Shown here piece after piece: positions 34,601-43,999 of a stretch of DNA of 64,000 nt. The notes beneath the pieces were generated by a model. That model saw nothing but the letters and a program-made list of their open reading frames with translations, was not told the DNA's origin and ran no database searches. This stretch comes from Anseranas semipalmata (lineage: Eukaryota; Chordata; Aves; Anseriformes; Anseranatidae). A program made the position numbers and the translations under genes. Each line of letters starts with the position of its first letter. Position 1 is the stretch's first letter. The DNA is taken from NCBI GenBank assembly GCA_013399115.1, contig VXAA01001087.1, positions 119,819 through 183,818 on the forward strand. The letters run 5' to 3'.

Positions 34601-36681
34601 AGCAATGGCATGCAGCATCTGGCGGTCCCGGGACACGGTGTGGGAAAATTGTGTGTCCCCCCCAGCCTGGCGCAGGGCTGCTGGCCTCCCATTCAGCAGG
34701 GGAAGAAAGGGGACAATAGCTATTCAGGGCCTGCCAGGGTCATGACCCCCCAAATCTGAGCTGTTTAATGACCCAAAATACCAACATCCCCGGCAACCCA
34801 GAGAGAGGCAGAACAATCCCCCTTTCAGGCCTCCTCCCCCAGGCGACAATAGCCCTCAGACGTATAGCGCTGAAAGCTGTCCCCTGGCAGCAAAGGTCCC
34901 TTGTCCCTTGGACGGGCGATGGTCCCCACCAGCCTCCCGTGCCTCAGGGCTGCTGGGGAAGGGGTACAGAGAAGGCTGTCCACCACCCAGGGACAAGGGA
35001 CATTGCCAGGTCCCCTTCCTATTGCCATCCCGGGGGTGCCCAGGGAGGGAAGGGGCACAAACCCCTGTGCCAGCTACACACACCCCTCCAAAACCCGTGC
35101 CCTGTATTTCACACACCCTCGTGTCCACCTGCACTCATCCCCTGGGTATTTCCCAACACCTGGCCATGCTCCCTGCCCTGCTCGTGTCCCCACAGATGTC
35201 TCCCCAAACCTGCCTGTGCCCTACCTGGGCACTGCCCCACCAGCTTGTGCCCCCCACCCCAGGCACCACCATGGCATGCCATGCCCCAGGGCAGGATTTG
35301 TCCCCCCAGCACCATACAGGATGAAGTTCAGGGGAAGCACAGAGAGAGTCAGGCACATGGGGCAGGGCCAGAGGAAGCATCTGCAGGGGATGGGCAAGGT
35401 CCACAGGCCCTGGCAGCACAACTGCGGCCACCTCAGTACTGGGGAAAAAGGCTGTAGGTTGCAACAGGGCCCAGGGAGGTGGAGCAGAGCATGACCCAGT
35501 AAGGGACTATGAGCACGCAGGTCAGACCAGGCAGCATGGGATACAGCCAGCACCTGGGATATAGCCAGCATCAACGTACACTATCTAACGCAAGTCAGCA
35601 GCAGACAAGCCCTGGGCAGCACCAGGCCAGCATGGCACAGCGAGCACACGGCAGGGCCAGCACACAGGTTGGGCAGCAGCACGGCACTGGGCAGCGAGGA
35701 GCAGAGCTGTGCAATTCTAGGTCAGGCAGGACAGGGTGGTGCCATGCAAATCCAGAGCTCAGCATGATGCAATATGGGACCCAGGAATGCAACCTCCCAT
35801 CGGGCAGTACAACACTGCGTGGCACCTAGTAGTGCAGCACGGTACAGCTAGCAATGCAATTGCAGAGTGGGCAACAGGATGCAACACAGAACAAGGCAGC
35901 ACAATGCAACATGGGACTTAGAAAGGCAGCGCTGTACAACACAGCTCCAGATCAGGCAGTGCAATGCTGTATGGGGCCCGGCAACACAGCACTGTGCAAC
36001 ACAGTGCAATGCAATTCCAGGTCAGGCAGCACTGTGCAACGCAGGACCTGGCAGCAAAGCACTGCACAACATGCAATATAATCAGTACAATGTAAATGTT
36101 CAACGTACACTATCCAGAGCAATGTAAAAAAGCAACATGAAAACACAGGGCAATTCCAGATCAGTCACGTCAGTCACAAAAGCACAGGACTGAGCAGGGC
36201 AGCATGAGAACTGTCACCACAGTCCCACGCAGCATGGTGCAGGGAGGGCCTGGGCAGGACCCGGCGGCGCTGGATGGGACCCGGCAGCACAGCGCGGTGC
36301 AATGCCAGCCCGGGGAGCCCAGCGCGGCGGGGGACCGGGCGGTATTACGGTACCGAGCAATGCAAAGCGAGGCAATTCCAGCCCGGGGAGCCCAGCGCCC
36401 GGTGCAGCCGGGCTGTGCGACCCTCGGCAGGGCGCAAGGCGCGGGGCCGGTCCGTCGCGGGCTCACTCACCGGTGTCCTGGCGGAACTGGTGCATGGACT
36501 GCAGGTCGATGATGTACGGCGCCAGGCGGCTGTCGGCCTGGCCCAGCACCACGCTGCCGCCCGCCCGCGGCCCGGCGCGGGCCACCGCCTCGATGTGATG
36601 GCTAACGGCCGGGCTGTAGGGCCGCCACCGCCCGTGCTCGTTGAGCCATTCCCACACCACCACGGCCGAGGCGAGCAGCAT
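28606..36681 (-). CDS. DTX4: E3 ubiquitin-protein ligase DTX4 (deltex 4), nine coding exons
   Basis: Deltex-family RING E3 ligase, known for roles in Notch signalling and TBK1 degradation. Coding exons in transcript order: 36471-36681, 32648-33371, 31630-31691, 31329-31490, 31127-31188, 30580-30732, 29688-29849, 29207-29296, 28606-28839. All introns are GT-AG, phases agree at every junction, and the sum is 1860 nt, or 619 residues, the human length. Two WWE domains fill about residues 1-175 (start [19 protein letters not shown]). A Pro/Ala-rich linker follows. The RING finger begins with Cys-Thr-Ile-Cys at about residue 409 and includes Cys-Gly-His and a closing Cys-Pro-Thr-Cys. The Deltex C-terminal domain fills about 475-619, ending in Gln-Glu-Lys-Asp. 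The start codon is in exon 1, inside a CpG island. The reading is complete, with no break. Confidence 0.97.
30755..30770. repeat. (CAGA)n microsatellite in DTX4 intron
   Basis: Four exact CAGA units, 23 bases upstream of the acceptor of the sixth DTX4 coding exon on the minus strand, where they read as TCTG units and add to the pyrimidine-rich region. Confidence 0.8.
32327..32432 (+). mobile_element. CR1 LINE 3' fragment inside DTX4 intron 2
   Basis: A short CR1 tail with 'ggctggacttgatggtctta', 'gaggtcttttccaacctaaa' and terminal TGATTCTAT. It lies in plus orientation, antisense to DTX4, about 220 bases downstream of the exon 2 donor. Confidence 0.88.
33372..35460 (-). other. DTX4: DTX4 intron 1, unique part
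   Basis: Non-coding intron sequence between the large exon 2 and the minisatellite. The C-rich plus strand opens overlapping frames (for example 34768-35494) without domain content. Confidence 0.6.
35460..36440. repeat. Degenerate minisatellite in DTX4 intron 1
   Basis: Imperfect tandem units of roughly 40-60 bases, built from 'cagcac..tgcaacacag' and 'ttccaggtcaggcag' elements, recur through the segment, for example near 35710, 35885, 35950, 36005 and 36040. The right-hand units turn GC-rich and include a duplicated 'ccagcccggggagcccagcg' at about 36307 and 36379. An exact 15-base repeat, TCAACGTACACTATC, occurs at 35571-35585 and 36100-36114. Open frames on both strands here are by-products of the repeat. 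Confidence 0.75.
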
Positions 36682-37560
36682 CGCTCCTCTGGCCCGGCCC
36701 GCCTCAGCCTCAGCCCCCGCCGNNNNNNNNNNNNNNNNNNNNNNNNNNNNNNNNNNNNNNNNNNNNNNNNNNNNNNNNNNNNNNNNNNNNNNNNNNNNNN
36801 NNNNNNNNNNNNNNNNNNNNNNNNNNNNNNNNNNNNNNNNNNNNNNNNNNNNNNNNNNNNNNNNNNNNNNNNNNNNNNNNNNNNNNNNNNNNNNNNNNNN
36901 NNNNNNNNNNNNNNCCCGCGGCCCGGAGGAGCGGCGCATCTCGGGGGGGGGGCAAGTGCAGCCGGGAGAAACCATTCCCGCCGGAGGGGGGAGGCGAGGC
37001 GCAGCCCCGGCCTGAGCCCCTGGGTCCCCCGTTGAGCCCTCGGCCCAGAGCGCGCCCGCGGTGCCGCGGGGACACCCCGGCGTGCACCCCCCCCCTGCAC
37101 CGTCCTGGCCCCAAACCCGAAGCGGGGGTCCCGACCCGAACTGAGCCCCGGGGGCCGTGACAACAAAACGTGGTCGGAGAGCTCCAGCAGATGACCCACA
37201 AAAATCCGTGCAAAGCCAAAAATAGGTGCGCGCCTCGAGGGGCAGCCAGGCTGGACTCCCGCACCCCCAGCTCGCCCTGTGCCAGCACCTCCCACACTTC
37301 ATTTTCTCTGGGAAGTGCCTTTCGGGGTGATTTTTGTGGCCAAACACGGGACGGTCGCCATCAGCGCCGCAGCCCAGCACGAAGCCGCACGCCTTTCAGG
37401 AGGCTCCTCCAGCTTCTGCGTTCCGGGGCAGCCCGCTGCTTTGCTGTGCAAACCGAAAGCGGTGCAAGGAGAGCGGCTTTGGCCGGGGTGCCGCCGGCAC
37501 GGCGACACGGGCGCCTCTGCCCTACAGCAGCGCTAGGGCCCAAGCAGACGTCCAGCCTGA
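36240..37560. promoter_or_regulatory. DTX4: DTX4 CpG island and promoter region
   Basis: A dense CpG and GC-rich region spanning DTX4 exon 1, the gap at 36723-36914 and about 0.6 kb beyond. It should contain the DTX4 transcription start and 5' leader, which are partly hidden by the gap. No TATA box is evident in the visible part. Confidence 0.75.
36723..36914. other. Assembly gap (Ns)
   Basis: 192 Ns, 42 bases upstream of the DTX4 start codon on the transcript strand, hiding part of the 5' leader or promoter. Confidence 0.99.
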
Positions 37561-40500
37561 GCACGGCTTCCTCCTTGGCATCCCAGGATGGTCTCAGGCG
37601 GTAGGATGGCAGCGATGGACAAGTGCCGGCACCTGTGCTCATCTCATTCAATTCTCCTGTGCTCAGATACACAAAACTGTTTTTCTCCACTATTAAACAA
37701 AACACCTGTCATGTCCCGTTTGGGAGAGAACCACACAGGTTGCAGTAGGAAAACAGTCCCCATACCCTGCACATGCAGAATTCTGGCAAATCTGTCCCAC
37801 ACCTGCCAGCTCAGAGGGTGACCCTTCCCCAGGACGGGGGGACCCCAGGTGTACTATGACAGTGGGTAGAGACATCACTGATCTCCCACTGGCCAGTGCA
37901 GCTCCCCTCCTGACAAACCTATTTCCCAGGCACTGCCCAGCCCATGGAGTGTCTGCCACTGCCACGTGCAATGAAAAGCCATCAGGCAAGATGTAGCTAG
38001 AGAAAAAAAAAAAAAAAAAAGAGGGAAAAAAAAGCAGGTGGGAACTAACTGCAGTGATGCTGGCCCATGAACACCGTGGACAAACAGGAGGCAAAATGTT
38101 GAAGTTTGAGCAAATCTCCCCCTCTTCCAGCTTTCCCTGGGAGACACACAGGGCAATGCTGGGAGTGCATTTTCCTGCAGGAAGGGAGGGCTCCCTGCTG
38201 CGGCATGGGATGGTGGTGTTGAACTGCTCCTCGCTGTCACTGCAAACCCGCACTGGGTTTTCACCTGCTCCACCAGGCCAGGCAAGTGCCTGCTGGGGAA
38301 ATCCAGGAAATCTTTTCCGTTGACTCACACAGGAGGAGAGGGTTTTCCTGCTACTTGCAAGAACAGCATCAATGAACTTTTCCTCCTCGCTCAGGATGAA
38401 AGTCAGAAGTTAGTGCTGCAATGCATCTTGGTTGCAGTGGGACAGTGCAGGAGGGCAGGCAAGGAGGTTGTCACCCATAGCCCTGGTGGCAGGTGAGGTG
38501 CAAATGAATTCCCTCCCACCTCCAGAGCCCAGCACCGACGCCAGCTCCCAAGTATGGACATGCCTGAGGCCAGGGAACAGCCTCAGTTGGCTTAAAAACC
38601 TGTACAACTCATCCACAAAGCACACCCAACCCAAACATGCACTAAACCCAAACATTTATTTTTTGAAATTAAACACATCCGTGGGTTAGTTTTGGAGGCT
38701 CCTTCCCTGCTGCAATTCAGGAGTGCTGCTGGACATGGCAGAGGGAAACAGCGCTGCACAAATATCACCCAAAGCCCCCAAAATCTCACATACTGAGTCT
38801 GAAGAAAAGCTTTTTGTGCCTCCTTGTGCATCTGGAAATGCCACCACAGATCTCGGCTTCTCCAAGGAGGGTGAATCTAGAGCCCCCTGGCTCCATTCCC
38901 TTGATGAGAGCACAAACACCTTTCACAAGCTCTGCTCAGGCAAAGGCAAGCACCTGAACTGCTCCGCCATCGCCATCCTGCTCATAGGGGCTCCACCAGT
39001 GCTCCAGAGCCCACACTGCAGCCCCCAGCCCTGCCCCCCTGGCCCACCTCCCATTCCTACCAGCACTGCAAATCCCTTCGCTCTTCCTAAAGCACAAAGC
39101 ACAATCTTGGATGGCTTACTGGTGGGTTTTTAGTTCGCAGGAGGCCACTTGTAGTCCTCAGCGGTGTTAGCCACGTAGATACAACCTTGAGGTCTTCATT
39201 TCTGTCCCCAAAAGCAACAGCTTTAGTCACCTCCAGCCACCCAGATCAACTAAATTTCACGCTTGCAAGCAAGGCAAGTTCAAAGGGCCTCCCAGCAGCA
39301 AGGGAGGTTGGCCATTAGATGCCTCCATACAGTTTACTAGTGATTCTCTTTTGGGTTTCAGCTGAAAAATGAAATTGAAACCTGGCAGGCTCAGCTGTTG
39401 ACATGACTGTACTGTGCTTTGGGGGCTTGTTGGTAGTGAAAGCTGCAGACCTGGAGCCTCTCACCCAGCTGCCAGACCAACATCAGCCAGACCACAAACG
39501 TTCTGGTGCCAGTTTGTTCTTTCACATCATCTCTGGTTATGGTGGCCATTTCAAAGCATCACAGGGTGCTACCCTAGCTTTGTAAACCAAAATGTGCCTG
39601 GCACCGCTGGCAAGGTAGCAAGGAACAAATACAGCAAGGTTGCAAACTTGGTGATTCCCCTTTGCACTGCCAAGACATGGGAACAGGCCGGGCAAAGCCC
39701 AGAAGCAATGTCCAAAATCCTCATCCATGTTCAGGTGCCAGCAATGTTCCAATTCCTGCAGCATGACTGCTGCAGAGCTGAGCTCGGTTTGCAGTGCTGC
39801 CAGCAACTGCTCCAGAAAGATCAAGTTGCAGGGTCCCATGCCAAGGCTGGCGGGGCCCCGCCAGCCCCCGGAGACATTAAGGTTGCCTCGTACTTGGGCT
39901 TCTGCAGTGGGATGAAATGGATCTGTTCCCACCTGCTGTCCATCTCATGTCTCAGAACTAATGTATGGGACTGCAGGTGTGTGTTCCTGCCTTTGGGAAG
40001 GTGAGGGGCACCAGGAGAGGAGGATGCAAGCCCCTGGCCTCTGCTGAGCACAAGGGTGCATGAGGAGAAAAGAAAGTTTTCTACAAGTGCACAAAGAAAA
40101 CAAGACATGGGAGAGAGAAATACTTGCTGGAGAAGGGACCCACTTTCACTAATCCTGAAAAAAAATGCCAGAAATTGTTGTTCGCAAATGCATGGAAGCA
40201 GAAACATTGCAAATAATCCAGTCTGAGTTGCAAAACATAGGTCAGACAATAAGCAGCACTGAGGAAGATGCACATCCTTCCTTATGGGTGTCACCCACAA
40301 AAAGCAGGTACCACCATACCCCCCCACACTGGGCACCCTCACCCTCATCCCGCAGGGCAGCCCCAGCCCAGTGGCCCCGTTTGCCCTGATGAGCACCTGC
40401 CTGAGCTTTGCCCTTTGCCCCCCTCCACAGCCCCTGGGCCCTCCCACGCCCATATAGATGCCACTGGCGCTGGGGTGGGTGCTGAGCCTGACGCCTCCAC

Positions 40501-40940
40501 CACTCACTGGGACAAAGCTGCTTTGTGCAGGGCTGGTTGGGCACATGCAAGCCTCATGCCCACACCATTTTCCCGGGCTTCCCCCTACACCCTGGGGAAT
40601 GGAGCCCCCCTGCATCACCTTTGGTCTCGGGGTGGGGGGTTGGGAAGAAAGGCAGAGCCACACGGGGACAGGGCACAACACTGGTTGTACCTCCCCAGTG
40701 AACCCCACCAAAGCCTTCCCTTGCCTCCTCCTCCTCCTCATTCACCCACCACCTCTGCCATTTCCTTGATCTTCCTCCCAGAGCATCCCATCCCTCCCAA
40801 ACCTCTCACCCCACAGGGACTGACCCTTCCCAGGCCACCCTCAGCATGGAGAAAAGCGCTGGCTGGGGTAGGAACAAGGCAGCCCACGCAGAGCCTGGTG
40901 AGGCTTAGCCCCACTGTCCCTCTTCCCCCAAGAAGTCACA
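37561..40940. other. Intergenic DNA between DTX4 and CNTF
   Basis: No gene is supported. Several overlapping frames exist on both strands; the longest are 306 codons on minus at 39821-40741 and 254 on plus at 40268-41032. They overlap each other, have no recognisable domain and lie in GC-rich sequence. A poly-A tract lies at about 38003-38020. Mammals carry GLYAT and FAM111 family genes in this syntenic interval, and I see no trace of either. Confidence 0.6.
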
Positions 40941-40965
40941 TCTCCCCAGCTGATTTCACAGGCAT

Positions 40966-40971
40966 TTTATT
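40966..40971 (-). terminator. CNTF: CNTF poly(A) signal candidate
   Basis: AATAAA on the minus strand, about 0.9 kb after the CNTF stop codon and the first canonical hexamer noticed downstream. A moderately TG-rich stretch follows. The implied 3'UTR is about 41886 down to 40945. Confidence 0.45.
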
Positions 40972-41885
40972 CACGCGGCGGCCAGCAGCCATCACAGCCA
41001 TCCAGAAAGAAAACACCAGCCAAGGCAGCTGACAAGCCTCATGGCTGCTCCCTTCACAGGGCACGTGGCACAGGTTGGGGCTGTTCATTTCTCCCTGCCA
41101 TCTCCAGTCCTAATATAACCCTTGGAGGCACAAACCTCCTCATGGAGGGTCTTCCAAATCAGCCTTCTGTTAAAAGATCCTCTCTGTTATCTTGTCTGAC
41201 CAGTTAAGAAATGCCATCCTGCTCAAATCCCCACCACCCCCTCCTGAAAAAAGCCCCCAGGCAGTTAGAGCAGAAATTCAATGCACAGAAAACACGAGCT
41301 GGGCGAGAGCTGTGCCAGGGCAGCCAGCAGGGAGAGAAAAAGAACCACCTGAAGGAGGCAAAGCCTTGAGTCTTGCAAATGGGAGGCAATTCCCAAGCCT
41401 CCCTTCACCAGGTGATACTTTCACATCCCTTTGTTCCTGCCTTGACTCTGCACAAGCCTCGACACAGCTCCTCTTCTCCGGAAGCAGCATCAAGCCATGA
41501 AAAGACAGGCAGCAACCAAGCAAGTCTCATGGAATAGGCCAGCCCTGTCATAGCTCACCAAGGATCACGGCCTCCGGGCCCCGGGAGTGAATGGCAAAGC
41601 TGCTTCCCAAGGGGGACTGCAAACCCCCAGCACGATGAGCCAGAGTCATCCCTGAGGCTCGCCCCACCAGGGTTTCCCTCCCTGTGCCTCTGTTTCCCTA
41701 GCTGGGAAAAGGGGCCCGTAGGGAGTGGTACCAAAAGCGTGGGGGCCCCGGGGTTAGTGGTGTGCTCCTTCCTGTCTGCCCCCCTCCCCCAAAAGCCCCC
41801 GTGACTGTGAGCAGCCCTCTGCAGGGGTGGGAAAGGAGTCCTGCTGGACACCCCCGCTAAGACCTAGCCAGACCCTGTGCCACAA

Positions 41886-42885
41886 TCACTGGCTCTCGGC
41901 CATGCCAGGGGCTGAGCCACTGCCTGGGCCAGGCTTGGCAAGCTGCCGCAGGTCCCGCACGGACCTCACGGCCCACTGGGCCAGCTCCCGCAGCACCCCC
42001 AGGCCCCGCAGCTTCTGCTCAAAGAGGCTGAGGCGGGGGAGTGCAGGGGGCCCGGCCCCCTCCTCGCTGGGGGGCCCGCAGCTTTCCAGCTGCAGCAGCT
42101 CTTCAAGGTGGTAGGTGAAGGCCGAGACCTGGAGCAGGACGGCTGCCAGCGCCCGGCCCAGTGTGGTGTCGGCATCGCCCAGCTGCTCCCGCTGCTCCTC
42201 CAGCATCTGGGCCAGCAGCACACGGAAGGACCGGTATGCTGCCAGGTTGTCCAGGAGGCGCTGGGTCCCTGTCTGCTCACTCCAGCACTCTGTTGCTGCC
42301 ACTGGCACCCCCTCCACCGCTGCCACACTGGCTGAGGCATCCAAGCCCTGCCGTTCCACCTGCAGCAGAGAGACCAGCTGTGGCTCAGTGGCACCGAGGA
42401 GAAATGGGGACTCCCAGCATCCCCCTGCTCTGAGCCCTGCCACTGCCCCCAGCCCCGTTGACCCCAGCCTTAGCACTTGCCAAGAGGCTTTGGGGGCTGC
42501 AAAAGGGCAGGCGCTCAAGAGCAGATCACCCAAGCATCGGTCTGCAGTGTTGAGACCCCAGGGCCAAGGCATCATCAGCATTTCATCCCAAGGGTCACCT
42601 CAATAGAGCGTGACTGCAGTAGTAAAGGTCCCTGCTCTGCTGTGTGCCAGAGACACCATGCCGTATCACAGTCACCAGACACCCTGCAGCACACCCAGAC
42701 CCCGGTGGCAGCAGCCTCCCTGCCAGCACTTCCAGCCCTGAGCGTGGGCAGAGGGCACATGGTGAACTCACGTAGATGTCCAGGAGATCGGCGATGTCTG
42801 AACGCATCTTCCTGGCCAGGCGGATGCCTCGGTTGCACAGGTCGCGGCGCCGGAGGGTGGCCGAGGGGGCGTCTGCTGCTGCCAT
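41886..42885 (-). CDS. CNTF: Ciliary neurotrophic factor, two coding exons
   Basis: A cytokine of the IL-6 family that supports neurons and acts through CNTFR-alpha, LIFR and gp130. Exon 1 is 42772-42885 (38 codons) and exon 2 is 41886-42359 (157 codons plus stop). The 412-base intron is GT-AG and phase 0. The protein has 195 residues, close to human CNTF. The N-terminus carries Arg-Arg-Asp-Leu-Cys at residues 13-17 with Cys17 in the mammalian position, and there is no signal peptide, as expected for CNTF. Helix regions are recognisable, including LLDNLAAYRSFRVLLAQML. The receptor site Phe-x-x-Lys is kept at Phe151 and Lys154. Additional cysteines occur at 63 and 132. It lies about 4.1 kb downstream of the ZFP91 stop in the same orientation, and upstream of DTX4. 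Confidence 0.96.
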
Positions 42886-43985
42886 GGCCCAGGCAGTCGT
42901 CCCAGGCTCCAGGCTCACGGCGCAGCGCCTGCCCGGCCCAGGGAGGACAATCCCTTGCTGAGCTGGTGCATTCCAGCCGGGAGCTCTGCTCACGCGTCTG
43001 CTGGCCCAGCTCTCCCCCTCTTCCGCGCCTGGGGCCTGGCACAACGCTGCAAATTCCCGCCTCTGGGATCAACAGCGACAGATTATTTCCCTAATTCCCC
43101 CACGCTTTGCCACTCTAAGCATCTTGCTCAGAACAGTCTCACCCAGCAGCAGCAGGCTCCCAGCCCCGTCTCTGACCCGCTCCTCCCTCCCCGCGGCGAG
43201 ATGAGCACCATGCTAATCCCCCCAGCCCATAGGCTCAGCACCATTCCCCCAGCTCAGGCCAGAGCGCGGGAAACCGCTGCCGGGAAGAGGCAAGCAAAGC
43301 CGGGACATTGCTCAACAGCTCAGTCTGGGCAGCAGGCTGGGGCCTGAGCAGGGCAGAGGGCTGTGGGGACAGAGGAAGGCCCTGGGTCAGACTTCCAGCC
43401 CTGGCTGTGGGCTGGGGTGCTCTTCACCCTGCAACTCAAACCCCTCTGGGCTGCAGGGGCCTGTCCTGGCCACCTTCTGCTCTCTTCTTCCACCAGGGCT
43501 GCATGGCACTGGGCCCCCCATGCCCCCTCCAACCCAGCTGCCATTTCTTGAAGGTGTCTGCCCTGAAGCAGTGCCACAGAGGAGAAGACCCCAACCCGCC
43601 CCCCAGCACGAGCACCACACAAAAACAGCCCTTTTGGTTTGTTCGCTTTTTTCCTCAATACATTTATTTTGGTTACGTGTTACCCAGATTAAGAGAAAAC
43701 ATGAGTTGAAAAGCAGCTTCCCTTTACGACCACGGCACTACGAGCCCTGCCCTGCCTGGGGGCTGCCGCGGTGGGGCAGCTCCCGGCCCCCGCGGGCCCC
43801 CGCGGGCCCCTCGCCCGGGGCCAGCCCAGCGGCGCCGGTGCCACCTGGTGGCTACTGCGGAAAGCGCCGCCGAGCCCCCGCCGGCTCCCTGCCCGCACCC
43901 CGCGCCTCGCCCCGCCGCACGCCTCCGGGAGGCTGAGGGGGGGCCGAGGCCCTGGCTTCCCTCCGGGGGAGGAGAAAAAAAAATA
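42886..43985 (-). promoter_or_regulatory. CNTF upstream region, between ZFP91 3' end and CNTF
   Basis: About 1.1 kb separating the CNTF start codon from the likely ZFP91 poly(A) site. The part nearest ZFP91 (43738-43975) is a GC-rich patch with a CTCF-type motif. The CNTF leader and promoter must lie in this interval unless transcripts read through from ZFP91. One more AATAAA on the minus strand lies at 43663-43668. Confidence 0.45.
43837..43851 (-). promoter_or_regulatory. CTCF consensus motif between ZFP91 and CNTF
   Basis: On the minus strand the sequence is CCACCAGGTGGCACC, which satisfies every position of the CTCF core consensus CCASYAGRKGGCRSY. It sits in a GC-rich, CpG-bearing patch (43738-43975) between the ZFP91 poly(A) signals and CNTF. 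The match is seen directly; binding and insulator function are inferred. Confidence 0.5.
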
Positions 43986-43999
43986 AATACAGGGGAAAA

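Noticed and set aside
34768..36512. Plus-strand ORFs in DTX4 intron 1
   Set aside because: They arise from C-rich intron sequence and from the minisatellite, whose repeats keep frames open on both strands.
36345..37380. Minus-strand frames of 305-316 codons across DTX4 exon 1
   Set aside because: The real content is exon 1 (36471-36681); the rest is promoter sequence, Ns, or another frame.
39821..41032. A 306-codon minus ORF overlapping a 254-codon plus ORF between DTX4 and CNTF
   Set aside because: The two overlap on opposite strands in GC-rich sequence, and neither shows a domain, signal or splice structure. Chance openness is the simpler explanation.
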